Positions 24,566-37,500 of a DNA stretch of 64,000 nt are shown here, piece after piece (the stretch's first letter is position 1; every line of letters starts with the position of its first letter). The DNA is from Omphalotus guepiniiformis (lineage: Eukaryota > Basidiomycota > Agaricomycetes > Agaricales > Omphalotaceae). The stretch covers positions 558,001 through 622,000 of the forward strand of contig JAQOOI010000017.1 of NCBI GenBank assembly GCA_028554645.1, written 5' to 3'. Under the pieces are notes generated by a model. That model did no database searches. It was given only the letters and a program-made list of their open reading frames with translations, and was not told where the DNA came from. Position numbers and translations under genes: made by a program.

Positions 24566-25315
24566 TCGAGTTTGAATAGTAGGAAAGCCAAGGCAAGAGA
24601 AAATTGTGGTACTCCGCCAAGAGTGTTACGGTAGAAGTCAAAGCTGAATTGTGAGACGAGTCAGAGTCAAAGTGCAAAGTCGCGGCAGGTACAAAATTTG
24701 CCATGCTTAGACGAATAGACGCCCAAGCTTCTATATATAGTATATGCTGACTCAGCCTCGGTCGAGGCGTCTCCAGAGTCCAGAGCTCCTGGATGTATGT
24801 ACTTTCAGAGGGAACTCTGGAGCGTGCATTCATCATAACCTTCAAGATTGAAATTATTTGAAGGTGCTGGACCAATTACATTACGCCAACACGATCACGC
24901 CTTTCCCTCACTTGGTCTGAGCTTGATCTGAGGTTGCAAAGAAACCTCAGAAGCACTGACACCATCAAAGAAACCTGAGGCGGGCCGAATACAATGCTTA
25001 ATTGCTGCTTGAAGCTTCACATCTTTTGAATATTTGAGTTTTTTCATTGTAAAGTCTTCTGACAACCATCTGAGCGCCTGATCACGATATGTATCTAAAT
25101 GAAGGCATCAGACTCAGATAGGCGTCGTACTAAGCTAGGTTCGTAGATAGATCGTAGCAATTGGAGTTCAATATAACTTGCTTTGACATGTGGCTGTGTA
25201 CCATCACGTGGTGTATCTATGTACGACGCGTCATCTCGAGCTGGCTTTGAATCGTTCAGATCCTTCTTTCTTTCAGTTTTTTTTTTTGGCTCCCTCCATT
25301 AACATCTACTTCTTC
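24566..25315. other. Divergent promoter region
   Basis: 750 bp between the NOPCHAP1-like start (-) and the UBX-protein start (+). A pyrimidine tract with a run of T lies at 25269-25288, just before the UBX ATG, as is common in fungal promoters. Frames in this interval have no recognisable content. Confidence 0.5.
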
Positions 25316-26812
25316 ATGGCTGGTGACAAAGATACACTTCTTGGCATGGGCTTTGAGGCTGCCCGGGTAGAATGTAAGCGTATCAGCCATGAAAGTACTC
25401 AACACATCCTTCGAACATTGTATTTTCGGTCATAGGGGCACTCAAAGCCACTGGAAACCGCGGCCTTCAACCTGCGATGGATCATATCCTCGAGAACGAG
25501 TCAAAACCTGTGCCCGATCTTGGAGGCGTATCAGAATCAACACCTTCAGCTTCAAATGATGCAATGGACGAAGACGACGAGGACGCGGAGGCTTTACAAA
25601 GTTTGGGTGTCAACGCGGTAGCAGGGGTTGAAGCTAAGGTGTGCAGCTCTCTCTATAATATCTGACTTTTATCACTCACAAATAATTTCATTCAGAGCAT
25701 TAAATGTTCACAGTGCGGTAAAATCTTTCGAAATACAGCTCTGGCAAACTTCCATGCTGAGAAGAGTGGTCACGATCAGTTTGAAGAATCTACTGAAGAG
25801 GTGCGTCTGTCGCACTCGGACATGATCTATTCGGTAGCGTCTCTGATGGCCTTCAATAGATCAAACCTCTGACCGAAGAAGAGAAGAAGGAAAGGCTTGC
25901 AGAGTTGCGCGCCAAGATGGCTGAGAAACGAGCACGTAAAGCGGTGGAAGATGAGAAGGAGGCCAAGGCAAACGAAGCTATCAGGCGCAAGGCCGGAAAG
26001 GATATGTGAGACTCCTTAAACACTACTTATTAACTTCTAGCGAATCACATGAATCTGTGCAGGATATGAACAAAATCAAAGAGGAACTGCAAGCTAAGGA
26101 AGCGATGAAAGAAGCGGAACAAAAACGGAGAGGTACGTTGCCCCAAGAATTTCTCAGGACTACTGGAATAATGTTAATTGCATCTACAGACAAAATTGCG
26201 GATGCCAAGGCTCGTGCAGCAGTCAAAGCTCAGATCGAGGCCGATAAACAGGCCCGCGCTGAAAAGGCTGCTCGTGAAAAAGCTCTTCGCGAAGGGAAAC
26301 CTGTGGAAGACGCTCCTGGACCATCTGCTTCGCCCGCGGCGAAACCGGCAACATCTGGTGTTGCAGGGAAAGATTTCAAGGACACGCGACTGCAGATACG
26401 GTTGTCGACGGGAGGACAGCCATACACCACTACTCTACCTAGTGATTCGCGTGAGTATTCCGGTCGAGTGTTTAAAGTCCCCGAAATAGCGTCCTGATGC
26501 TTGCACCAATAGCTCTGAGTGCGGTCGCAGAATATCTTGCCGGCCAGACCTTAAGCGTGGATGTGGAGACGGTGACACTTGCTCAACATTTCCCCAGGTT
26601 AGTATTCCGTTATGATTTGTTTGACAGTTGGCTGATCGATTATTGGCTGGCCCTGCTCTGCTACTAGGCAAACATTCTCGCGTTCAGATTTCTCGAAATC
26701 CTTACGAGATCTTGGATTGACCCCGTCTGCTGTGAGTACAAATTCAATACACCGCTGTCGATCATATCCACTTAGTTCTGTACATCAATAGGTCCTTATT
26801 GCTACACCGTGA
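25316..26812 (+). CDS. UBA-zinc finger-UBX protein (UBXN1/SAKS1-like p97/Cdc48 cofactor)
   Basis: Nine exons (25316-25373, 25436-25638, 25696-25800, 25860-26005, 26041-26132, 26190-26450, 26513-26597, 26668-26731, 26792-26812) give 344 residues in frame. Domains in order: a UBA domain at the N-terminus (DTLLGMGFEAARVEWALKAT, ubiquitin binding); an acidic linker; a C2H2-type finger, IKCSQCGKIFRNTALANFH with the second His in AEKSGH; a long charged coiled coil (KPLTEEEKKERLAELRAKMA and following); and a C-terminal UBX domain (TRLQIRLSTGGQPYTTTLP, LSAVAEYLAGQ, ending GLTPSAVLIATP). UBX folds bind Cdc48/p97, so the likely role is handing ubiquitinated clients to Cdc48 in cytosol or nucleus. Confidence 0.92.
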
Positions 26813-27376
26813 CGGATGTCCCTTACTTAAAGCATAAGTGTACAATGCGAAGAGAAGCGGAAAGGGAAGATCAAGTGAAAGGTGAAGGTACAAGTGTAAT
26901 GTCCATTGTGTATATGTGTTATCTGTCATGAACCTGCTTCAAAATGATCCTTCCGGAAGTGCAGTAAGTCCAATCTATTGGTGTGAGAGACCGTAGATAC
27001 TTAAGCATGTGTGCTTAGAAATATTAAAATAGCGAGTAAATGAACGACAGTATGGCTCTCGGCGGAAAACAATTCAAGTACATATCTCTTCCGACACTCA
27101 GCTTCCCTTCCTTCAACTCAGGCACTTGCACTGACAGACGACTCAGGTATGTGTTCTCATGGCCCTGTGTAAAATCCCCTTTCACTATCGCAATTTAGCA
27201 ATTTAGTCAGGTAGAAAGCGGTACCTTCAGCTGACACGCAACCGATATTGACTGGTGCTCGCCGTTCATTGAAATTGCTCAGCGACGCGAAACACGAGTC
27301 GCGGAAACTATGTACCTCGGTAATTGTCTGAGAAGTCATGATCCTCGTCCACAAATCGAGTACTACTTAATGCTTT
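26813..27376. other. Convergent 3' intergenic region
   Basis: 564 bp between the stops of the UBX gene (+) and F-box gene (-). A small inverted repeat (TAAGCA-TGTG-TGCTTA) lies at 27002-27017. No gene is seen. Confidence 0.5.
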
Positions 27377-29019
27377 CTAGGCGTAATCATACAACACAAC
27401 CCTGCCAGTTACCGATCCAACCGCAATCCGGCCTTCGCGTTCATCCACCGCCACCCGGTTCCAGTCATCTGTCTCGTGAACTTTAAATACCATCGATGCC
27501 GCAGTATGAGTGTCATTGTCTGCAGGATCGACTCCCTCATCGTCGGAATCGAGTGGTAACAAAGCTCTGCCAGCTAATCTCTGACCAATTTCGCCTTGGT
27601 TGAAATATTCTTCCGTGTGGCTGTCAAGCCAAACTGCTGTTCCGTACGGGCCCAAGGCCATGTCCGTCATCGCAAAGAGTCGTACAGGAGAGGCAATCGT
27701 CTGTGATAAGACTGGTATAATATCGTAAGGTACGTTGCTCGGGGAGACAATGGTTGGTGAGTCGGGAGTTGAAGGGGTGTATAAAGGGTTGGGATATAGC
27801 ACGTAATGGTGTAGAAGGTTTACTGGCCAAGGAAAGGTACTCGTGTAGCGGATGAGGATATTGATAGGCAGAGGACCATGCGCACTGGCTGGAGTTGCGA
27901 TTCGGCACTGCATACGACAAGTGTCTATTCTCCATTGAAAATGATACACCGTGACGGGGGTGAGATGTATTGAACGCTCCTTGCCGTTCCGAAATTGGGC
28001 CAGAGCATAGAGCTCTAAGGTCGTTGGTCTGAGCACAACAGCGTACTCTTCCTGTATCACAGCTTCAAAGCTTTCAGGCTAAAATGTAGGTAAGGAAACC
28101 GAAAGATGGAAATGGGTAGGTGAATTTAATTGCACCTTACCTGATTTTGAAGGTGTGGCGGCTGCGGATAATGCAGAATCGCCTCAGAAAGAGGTCGAGT
28201 AATATCAATTATCTTCGCTTCGTCAGTCAATGCACGGAAAATCATTGTGTTGCCTGTAAAGGAGAGTACACTCTTAGCTTGGGATAGTGTAATAAGGGTG
28301 ATGAAGGCAGAATCCGGGTCTCTGGCATTCGTGTCGATCCCCAGGACCTCAACGCTACAAAAGAGGCTGTCAACCTCGGCGCGCAGCAAGAATAGAGTTT
28401 AGTCTCGTACTGAAATGTCGTGATTGCGATAATGCCAGAATGTTTTGAATCAGTATTGACAGCATATCCGCCTGACCACTGTGCCCTCCGCCGAGCTATA
28501 CAGAAAGGTGTTTCGGACATGATGTCCCAGCATTCCAGAGTGACCATACGCGGTTCGGCATGGTGGCTTAGAGAGAGCACAAGTAAACAGCAACGCTGTT
28601 CGACGGTAACAAAGTGAATGGATATGATGCGCGCCTCTGCGTCCCCTGTCGATTGTATGTGCCGTTGCTTTGTTGCACCGGGCGACGAAGCCGTCCAATT
28701 CCGGTGTAAAACCAGGGAACGATAGACGCATCGCTCAAGCTGATTTGCCGTCAATTGTTCGAGATGCCTATATCCTAGTCGAGGGATAGGAATACAACGG
28801 TTTTGAATTTCTCTTCGAAGTAGTACGCCCCAAAGACCGCGCAGATACGTCATATCCCTGAAGCTCCTGCACACCTAAAAATCATTAGCCACCTTGTCAG
28901 AGCGGCCTGAGAACGGACATGTCTACCTTCCTGATCGCCATGATATCTTGAAGCGAAAGGTATTGAAAAACTGTGATATAAACGTCCTCAGGCAGCGGAG
29001 GTAGCATGGCCACGGACAT
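27377..29019 (-). CDS. F-box protein
   Basis: The gene starts at ATG 29019 (MSVAMLPPLPEDVYITVFQY). The F-box follows at once, LPEDVYITVFQYLSLQDIM and, across the first intron, AIRKVCRSFRDMTYLRGLW. Several exons then encode a beta-rich region (EQRCCLLVLSLSHHAEPR; IVSIH-type and VTLECWD strands) that ends in a propeller-like blade (VAVDEREGRIAVGSVTGRVV, then LYDYA). F-box proteins bind Skp1 in SCF ubiquitin ligases, and the C-terminal region would pick the substrate. F-box families are greatly expanded in Agaricomycetes and diverge quickly, so no specific target can be named. It is convergent with the UBX gene; intron borders in the middle are approximate. Confidence 0.85.
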
Positions 29020-31417
29020 TGGAAGATTGATAGCAATGATGTGATGTTTTGTTTGAAGAGTATCAGGTGATCTGGGTGTAACTTCATTCGTTTCACCAAC
29101 TTTGAGGTCACGGAGGATACATACCGAGCTGCCAAGGAATCAGTACAAAGTCCAAGAGGCAAGTTGTCGTAAGCTGTTGGACTGAAAACGGTCGAAACGA
29201 AGAGAATCTCCATGCAGTAAGTAGGGTGGGTTTAGAAGTATACAGACATGTCGAACGGTAAGAGAGGGCTTCAGGAACGATATAAGAGCAATTATAAGAC
29301 GACCGCATCTAGTCGAGACGTTTACTGAAAGAGGCAATTTGGATCGCCGTCTAAAACAGTCGAAAGCTGGATACGTGATTGGGAGCCTTGCTTCAGATCT
29401 CTTCTGAAGTTCTGCGAGGAATCCAAGAACTTGAAATTAAAGCTTCCACCGGTAGATATGTTCAGAACATACGAAAGGTGCGGACATGCTAGGAGCTCGG
29501 GCCGTCGGCGGTCGATGAAATCGCACATTTGCAAGCGTGTAATTTGCAGAGAGGAGACGCTTACACTCTTCCCCGATAGCAGGTTCCGTGTCAGATTTTG
29601 GCCCGTGCTGTAAACGTTTTCTGAATCTCACTCCCATCGGCAAAGGTTTGACTTTACTCTTGGAGCCTCTAGGAAAATGACCGTGATCTACAGGAAAAGC
29701 ATAGTAAGTGAATTGTTCATATCGCGTGAGTAATTTGAATGATATTGATAATTGAATCCGTGCTATAAGAGGGTGGAGCTCATTGCATGCACATATAAGT
29801 TTTGGCGAGAGATACGGATGCTTCGGATGCTTGCTGGACATCACCGTGACAGCCAAGCTCAAGTTATCGGATTGCGTGAAACTCGGGATCCTTAACAACA
29901 TTTGTACATAGTCATTTGAATTTAGTTTGTTGGACACGCGTGACTAGCCGCGACTCGGACTGTAAGTACATCCTGTCCACTGTTGTCGTCGATGTAAGTT
30001 ATACTTCTCAATAATCAGATGCGCGGCGTCGCTGCGACCACGCAAAAAGCGCGAAAAAGGCGGGTCGTATTGGAGCCGAGAGGTGAAAAATGGTTGCGCC
30101 TTTTGGGAACGTACTTTGTTGCCGTGGTCGCCATCTAGTCTGTGACTCTGCTCCGTCCCTCACAACTCCTTACGGGACTAGACATCTGCTAGACATAACG
30201 CGGATGAGGACTGAATATATCAATGGCCTTTGGGATCGGAACGTCGCAAGCTGGACAACTAAGGTGTAGTCGGAGTGTGTGAAAAAAGCGGTCGAGGTCA
30301 AGGTCGGAACTGGCCCAGGCCTCGGGCATTCTGAGTATGTATCTTCCCTAGCTCAGTATCGGACAACTATCCCCTGGCTGGCATAGCGCATGGAAATATA
30401 AAATATTGTATTAACGCACAATTTTTGGGCCTCCTGTCTCCAAATATACATTGACTGAGACAGGACTTCGAAGCTAACCCCGGCGCTCAGCCGACTCAAC
30501 ATTGCCCCGCACCAGATTTCCGCGATTTCTTCGTGTGTTCGACAGGCACCAGACTGCCCGTTAGAGTATTTCATGTGTGCGTAGTCCGATGAGGGCGAAT
30601 ACATGAGGCACCTGTAGCCTGTAAGCAAGTTTGGTGGGTAGCGAAGAACAGAATACATCACTGAAAATACAGCGCGGTTGCAATGGAGGGCCAGAACGAG
30701 GAATTCAGTAAACCCATAAGAAAGCAGTATGAGAGACCATACATACATATACCTTGATTCCGCTAGACCGGGGTTGTCTCCGCATGTTGAAGTTCAATAT
30801 CGTGGAGCGTATCCGCGAAGTGACTGTGAGGGTTGATTGGCTGCGTCAGCCACTCATTCATTCTCCACTGTGAAGTTTATAGTACTTGAGGCCTGAGGTA
30901 TCGTCGCGGTTGGAGTCAAGGCGTTCAACCATTACAATCGAGAGATGCGTGCAACTGTCAACGCCATTAGTGAGTCAGAACGAACCTAAGAATGCCTGAT
31001 TTGTCCATATCGTTACTTGCTCATCGACATCCGTAAGTATAGTGTTTGTCATTGGAACGAGTCCTTCTACCGAGACTCAAGTATTTTGAATGTTCGAGCG
31101 CCACAGGCAATTCCGCTGTCGAGAAAATAAATGCCATGGGAGTAATGGGGATTGGTGGCCATCAAAACTTTTGTTCGTGGGCTCATGAAGAAAGAAGTTT
31201 GAATGGATTAGTGCCTGCCTGTAGGCATACGTTGAAGTAGACAAGAAAAGGAGTAACAGTTAGAGGAACCCAGTGCCAGGCGGGAACATGAGAATTAGAA
31301 ACAAAACTGCCTCACGGCACTGCCACACAGATTCGCCGCCGCAACCTTCACTACTAAAGGACTCTTGACAACTCATTAGGACATTAACTTGAATAAGATA
31401 CAACTTGAATAGTAGCT
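29020..31417. other. Gene-poor interval of about 2.4 kb
   Basis: It lies upstream of the F-box gene and beyond the 3' end of WAPL. It contains frames at 29437-29937 and 30353-30748 on the minus strand; neither has a domain, and the first lacks an ATG at its 5' end. A GC-rich patch near 30020-30070 includes GCGCGAAA (30049-30056), which fits an E2F/MBF-like site. No transposon ends, tRNA or repeats were recognised. It may contain decayed sequence. Confidence 0.45.
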
Positions 31418-34400
31418 TTAAACTACACCATTCCTCAGCTCCTCCAAGAATAAAACGACCTCCTTCGCGACATCTTCACCTCGTGCAGCATCCCCTGATT
31501 GCTCTCTGCTAAACCTAGTACTATCCTCATTTCCATCGCTCTCCCCATTCAGCACTCTGCTACGACTGATCGCAGCATAATATGCACCCACTTTCTGAGC
31601 ATTCTCCACAAGCTGGTCAAGTCTCATACTATTTGACACCGTAGACCGTCTCGCCGGCTTAGAATCAACCAAGGACGAGGATTCTAGTGGGAGTGAGCTG
31701 AGGATAATGCTCTGATTTTCAAGGTTGTTGGTCATCAGCAAGCCAAAAAGGATAGATAGGTGTCCGAGAAGGAAAGACGCGTCTGCTTCGGCCTCAGTTG
31801 CTACCTGAGTGGGGCTGTCGATGGGCGGTGGAGAGTATGATTCAGTCTTGACAGAACCTTTCTTCTTCCTTGTAGGCGTAGCTGGGGAAGGTGGAGCACT
31901 ATCGGGAATATGGTGGCGATAGACATCGATAAGAATATGCAGGATAGTGACAGAACTAGGACAGGTACATGAACGGATACAAGGTCGACTTTTACGGGCA
32001 CACCCAGGGTCGAAAACTGTCGCACAGAATCAAGTGCTCAGGAAACGTAAGATACATCAACAGAAATGAATGGGACATACGTGTGTTTCTTAGAATGTTC
32101 TTAGCTTCGTCTATAACCTGAACAAGGTTCGTCAAGAGCCCGAGTGCAAGACACAGCCTGTCTAGCGCCTGGGCAGCCACTTGCTGCTTGTCAATAGCGG
32201 ATGCAGGATGATCCTGGACGGCATCAACGGAAACATCATCTGCCTCTTCCTTCTTGACACTGAGGGGCTTCGTCTTCCGCCGTTCATTCCCATTCCCATG
32301 TCCGGTCTTCGTGTTACTCTTTGACACAATCTTCTGTGCCAGACATTCGTATCTTGTCAAATCAGCACGGACAATGGTCCTCACAATCAACGTGATCGCA
32401 GACTCGTTCTTGATCAGCGCTTCACTCCACTGGTAGTCCGCGTGTGTCAAACTAACCAACACACGGAAGGTCATTTCGGTGCATTTGCTAGCCGAGTCTG
32501 TTAGAAGAACGTCAGATGATACTCAACGCCAAGTTTGACACCCCAACATACCAGCATCATGAATTGTGTCAAAGACCCGACCAGGTGCAAGCTCAGCGAA
32601 GATTCCAACAGCCACCAAGCCATTTATCAACCATTCATCTCTGGCCTGATCAAGTAGCTTTCTGTAACGGTCCAGCCGTGTCTCGGATGACGATGGCGAA
32701 TTTGTAGCGGGCCGAACCCATTGACCAAGGAGATACAAGTCCAATAACACGAGTAAGTTGTAGGTAGTGACAAAAGAGAACTTCTCAGCTAAAGCTGTGT
32801 CACTCCGTCTATCCGAGGACGAGGATTTAACACCTCCGGTGGAGCGAGATGAAGGTTTACCATTGCTGGGAAATCCATTTGAGTGCCCAGGTTTCGTGGT
32901 TTCGAGCTCAGATTGGGCGAGCGTGAGGGGTGTCATATTGGTTCGGAGGGATTCCAAGAGGTCAGGTAGTTGAGCGCAGGATATTAAGGAGGGTGGTAGC
33001 GTGGAGAGAGTATGTGTAAGGAGAAGGGAAGTTGAAATCTGACAGCGGATGGTAAAAAATAGTGGAGTATAGAAACATAATCCACTTACTAGTGCTTTAG
33101 AAGCAAAAAGCTGAGATTTCGTGACAATCGTAGAATGGACAGACTTGAGGAGGGTTCGGTCAGGTTTGGTTATGCCCAGCTTCTTTAGATCTGCATCGGG
33201 ATTCAATGACTGGGACACGATGTACAACAAATCGGTTTCGGGAGTGAGAGACGCAAGAAGCTTGAAGATGGTGCAGATGAAAAGGGAGTCTGAGGAGCTG
33301 CTGGAGGTCCCTGCGGATGAGGTGGAACGTTTTGCGAGATCAACCGAGGAGCCAAGATCGCGAGAGACGAGAGCACAAAAGAACGCTAGTAGGACGTCGA
33401 GGGTCTGCGGTCGACAATGAGCATCATGCTTTAAGAATATATGTAAGACATACCTTATCATTACCCTTACCTGCGTCAGCATCGATGAGAGCTTCCCAGG
33501 TACTTGTCAGGAAATCCGCAGCCTTAGCTTGTCGAGCAAATTCCGCATCGCAGAGTCTGTTCAGAATTTCGGAGGTACTACGCAAAAGAGTTAATCTAGA
33601 GATATCTGACGAGAGAAGGACACCGCTTGCCTTGCCTTTTTCAGGGCTAGAGTCTCATCCTTGCCCAGCCCTTCCAGAAGATAACCAACCTCATCAAGAA
33701 ATCGTCGATTTTCGCCTCTGTTCCTTAATTCTATGATGCTCTTATGAGGTTGTACAATGTCTGGCAGTGTTAAAGATGCCTCCTGCTTCAGACGTCCTCT
33801 TCCTTTTCCTTTGCTTTTCGAAGGCGAACCACTCGGAGTGGTTGTATTCGAATGCGTAGGAGAGGCGAGAGCAGGAAAGGGATCGTCCTCGGAGAGATCT
33901 ACGCCCCACCGGGCTCGTAGAGATGTATATGATTCTCGATTAAGAAAGTCGTCTTCATCCTGCAATTGATCTACAGAACTCGTTGGAAGTTCGACGAGGA
34001 ATGAACGAGATTTTCCTGCATACGTCCGTTTGTTGATTACAGAGCGTTGCGAAGGACCAGGTGAATGATCCGAAGGAGACAACGGTCGTGAAGCAGGTTC
34101 CGACGGTGACGCGAAGGTGGGCAACGAAGACGTCCTATCCAACAGTAACTGGCTGGAGCTCGGGGAGTTGACCTTGCTCTCCAAAGACGATTCTGTCTTC
34201 GACCGACCCAGCATACGCTTTGCAAGCCTTGAGGGTGTCCGTGAAGGTGATTTCAGTGGTGACAAGGATGGCGAGGCATTATCGAAGATATGAGAGAGGT
34301 CTCGCGCAGGTGTTTTGGGAGATCGCAATGCTGGTTGCTCCGCAGTCTTTTGTTTCTTTGGCGAGTCAATATCTGATTCATCCGCTAGTTTTCTCTTGAG

Positions 34401-34433
34401 AGGTTTCCTGCTGTAAGTTCGAGAGGTAGACAT
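31418..34433 (-). CDS. wapl: WAPL, cohesin release factor
   Basis: The gene starts at ATG 34433 (MSTSRTYSRKPLKRKLADES) with a long basic, Ser/Pro-rich disordered N-terminus (33.6-34.4 kb). The WAPL ARM/HEAT-repeat domain then begins at WGVDLSEDDPFP and IIELRNRGENRRFLDEVGY (near 33690), the strongest family signature. It continues through STSEILNRLCDAEFARQAK, TLDVLLAFFCALVSRDL, LVSLTHADYQWSEALI, LDRLCLALGLLTNLVQ, and ends with ASFLLGHLSILFGLL and VVLFLEELRNGVV. WAPL with Pds5 opens the cohesin ring in the nucleus and limits sister-chromatid cohesion and loop size. It shares a 158-bp divergent promoter with the survivin-like gene. Inner exon borders were read only roughly. Confidence 0.9.
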
Positions 34434-34506
34434 AGTTCAGAAAGGATATGAGCAACGCCAGGGTCGGACTCGATTCAAATTGTCATGAAAGTGGAGGTAT
34501 TGGAAA

Positions 34507-34555
34507 TGTGACACGTGATGCATTGGTCGCGACCGTGACGCAAGTGTGACACGTG
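34507..34555 (+). repeat. Two direct copies of an 11-mer containing CACGTG
   Basis: TGTGACACGTG occurs at 34507-34517 and 34545-34555, start to start 38 bp. It lies in the WAPL/BIR1 promoter. Confidence 0.85.
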
Positions 34556-34562
34556 CGTGACT

Positions 34563-34568
34563 ACGCGT
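34563..34568. promoter_or_regulatory. MCB (ACGCGT) site
   Basis: A perfect MluI cell-cycle box 24 bp before the BIR1 ATG and about 130 bp before the WAPL ATG. Such sites drive G1/S expression through MBF in yeasts. Binding here is inferred. Confidence 0.45.
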
Positions 34569-34591
34569 CCGTGACACACTCAACCTCCGCC

Positions 34592-37500
34592 ATGAACATG
34601 CAAGTTTATCAGAACAGGCTTGACTCATTTTTGCAACCGAGGCGCGCAAAGGGATCCTTGAAATCTCATAAACCTATTAAATGGCCCCATCCGACTTACT
34701 TCACTGCAACTCCGGAAGTTTTAGCAGAAGCCGGGTTCTATTTCGATCCTAGTCCAGACGACACCGACAATGTTACTTGCTTTATGTGCGGAAAGGAACT
34801 TGGTGATTGGGCAGAGAATGATGACCCGTTTAATCTTCACTTCAAGAAATGCGGAAAGAAGTGTGCTTGGGCTAATGTGAGGTGTGGGCTGGACATGGAC
34901 AAGAACGAGCAGTAAGTGTGTTTTTAATGTTTGCATAAACTGGTATTCAAAATTGGAAGATTCATATTTACTGACAAAAATCGACTTCCTACATCAAAAT
35001 TAATGGAGAAGGCGCGTCTGGAGACTTTCACTTTCGGATCTGGCTGGTGCCATGATCAAGGCAAGGGCCACGGCGCCTCATCCAAGAAGGTATACACGAT
35101 AAATTTGCCGTTTATATCAAACTAATTGCAGAGAATATAAGATGGCGAAGGCAGGCTTCATTTACTCTCCGGCAGAAGATGGCGATGATCTTGCTGCGTG
35201 CTTGTATTGCGGTATATCTCTCTCTGGTTGGGATGCAGATGATGATCCGACGTGAGTATAATCTCATCATAGCCAAACAAAATGAATTAATATGGGCTCT
35301 ATATCAGTGAAGAACATCGGAAACGCGTCAAGAAATCTGGAATTCCATGCCCAATGTTTCCTGACATCATCTTTTCCAAATCAACGAAGTCTAAATCCAA
35401 ATCTGCCCATGTTGATTCTTTCATGCCAACAAAAACCTTTGACGGAGAAGATGACGTGTCCGACGCTACGGCTCAGACTGTAGCGAGCACCAGCACTACT
35501 AAGACGCCGAGGTCATCTCGCTCGGCAAGCAGAGGTGCAAAGACACCTAAAGCTCCCGCGTCGCGGAGCTCCTCCAAAGCTCGGCAGACGTCGGTTTTAG
35601 AAACAGACGGTGAAGAAGAAACCGAGTCGCGTCCTACCAGCAGGGCCTCAAAGAAAGGTGCTACGCATACCCGCTCTAGATCGGTGTTTAGAGCCGCTAC
35701 GGTAGAGCCAGATTCTGCCGTCGAGGATGAACCTGCTCCTACGCGCCGAAAGGCTTCCTCTTCACGATCGAAGGCGAAAAATGTAGGAGAGCATACGGAT
35801 GATGATAGTGCCACAACTGTCCCGAAGAAGCACACTCGCTCGAAATCCAAATCTCGAGTATCTGTCATTCCGGAGAATACGGCCGCTGAAGATGATGAAG
35901 AAGAGGAGATTGTAGCTTCTGCTGCCCCAAAGCCACGATCTAAATCTGTCTCACGAAAGCCTTCTTCACGCGCGTTGACCAGGACGGCGTCTGCAAAATT
36001 GACAGAGGATGAGGATGATATACCTTCAGTTCAAGTGAAGAAACCGCCGTCTAAGAGCACGAAATCTGGGAAATCTAAGTCCATTCCTTCCGCGGTTGAT
36101 TTGTTCGACGATGACGAGGTCATGGACGTTGATGAGCCCGAACCTCCCGCTCCTGCCTCTTCCGCACCAAAACGGAAGTCCTCCAAAGCCCTATTAGCTT
36201 CGAAGACAGTTCAGCAAGAGGAACTTGGCATTAATGGAGGCGGTAACAAAAAGAAGGGCGCCCACTCTCGTACAGCATCGACATCCCAGCGGGGTAAATC
36301 CCGCGCAACGGCGGCTCAGGTCGAGGAGGTTGAGGAGGTGGCGGAGGGAGATGATGAGCTGGAGATAATTTCTAACATTCCTCCTTCCTCTGTGGATCCC
36401 GAACCAATACCCGAACCTGCACCTTCCACGTCTACAGCGAAGAAGCCTTCCAAATCAAAGTCTAATCCGAAATTGAAGAATCACAGCCCTCCTGCTGAAG
36501 AGCCTGCACCTCTAGAGCATCAAGGCACTGACGTATCTATGCACGAGGTGCCTCAGGTCGAGAAACCAGCACCAGCACCGGTTTCGACACTTTCGAAAGC
36601 GAGGAAACCCCTATCCCGTGCGCCCTCAACGTCTGCCGTCCGTTCTGACGGACCTGTTTCCGCTCTTCACCCGCTCGAGTCTAAAGCTGAGATACCAGAC
36701 AACAATCTGCCCGCGACCTTAGATTCCGGTGAACTACATGATATGGATGAGGACAAGACCATTCCACCCGCAACACCCGGGACTTCATTCGTAGTTAACA
36801 GCATGAAAGATTTGGGAAAGGGTAAACCGAGTACAAAACCCAAAGCAGCAGCTCTTCTTCGTCAGACCAGCTACGTAGGTTCGCAGCGGGCGAAGAGTCG
36901 TAGTGGCAGTGCAAGCGATATCGAAGTCGACGCTGCGCTTCAGATCGTCGATATATCTTCTGAAGAGGAAGAAGGACACAGACATAGGAAGAATGCTGCT
37001 GGTACAACTTCGAAGAGCAAGGCAAAGACGAAAACAAAAGCGAAAGTGACCGAAATAGGTGCGGAGGTGGTGGGTAAGAGTAGTGATGCCCCTCCAGCTT
37101 CATCTTCGTCTTCGTCCTCGACGAAACCCACCTCCGGGAATAGAGTAAGAAGTGGAAGTGTCAAGCAAGGTTCCGTTAAGGCACAAATTGCTCGATTGGA
37201 GAGCATAGAGATTATTGATAGTGGTAATGGGAGTGGTGGAAAGACAGCGCCTCCATCGCCCGTGAAGAGCGTCCCCAAGGAAGACGTGGAAATGGCGGAT
37301 GTTGATGTACGTGTGGAGGCAGAAGCAGTGGAACTGGAACCACCGAGACCTTCTACACCTCCTCGATCCACGACACCTCCGCCTCCACCTTCGCCTATAG
37401 TGGTACCGAAAACACCGCTACCGTTGGCCAAGAACGAGAACACACTTAACATCCCAATGACACCAGGTTTCAAGTTCGTCCCCCCGCTATCGAAGGAGCC

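Larger units (their letters stand above)
34434..34591. promoter_or_regulatory. Shared divergent promoter of WAPL and BIR1 with E-box/MCB motif cluster
   Basis: Only 158 bp separate the two start codons. It contains CACGTG at 34512-34517 and 34550-34555, each inside the same 11-mer TGTGACACGTG (34507-34517 and 34545-34555). It also has CGTGAC at 34534-34539, 34556-34561 and 34570-34575, and an MluI cell-cycle box ACGCGT at 34563-34568. CACGTG is the fungal Cbf1/bHLH core, and ACGCGT is bound by MBF (Mbp1-Swi6) at G1/S. Joint cell-cycle control of both genes is inferred. Confidence 0.6.

Noticed and set aside
29437..29937. 166-codon minus-strand frame
   Set aside because: It lacks an ATG at its 5' end, shows no domain and no splice-linked neighbours.
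30353..30748. 131-codon minus-strand frame
   Set aside because: Random-looking composition and no motif; the region also has no splice-linked extension.
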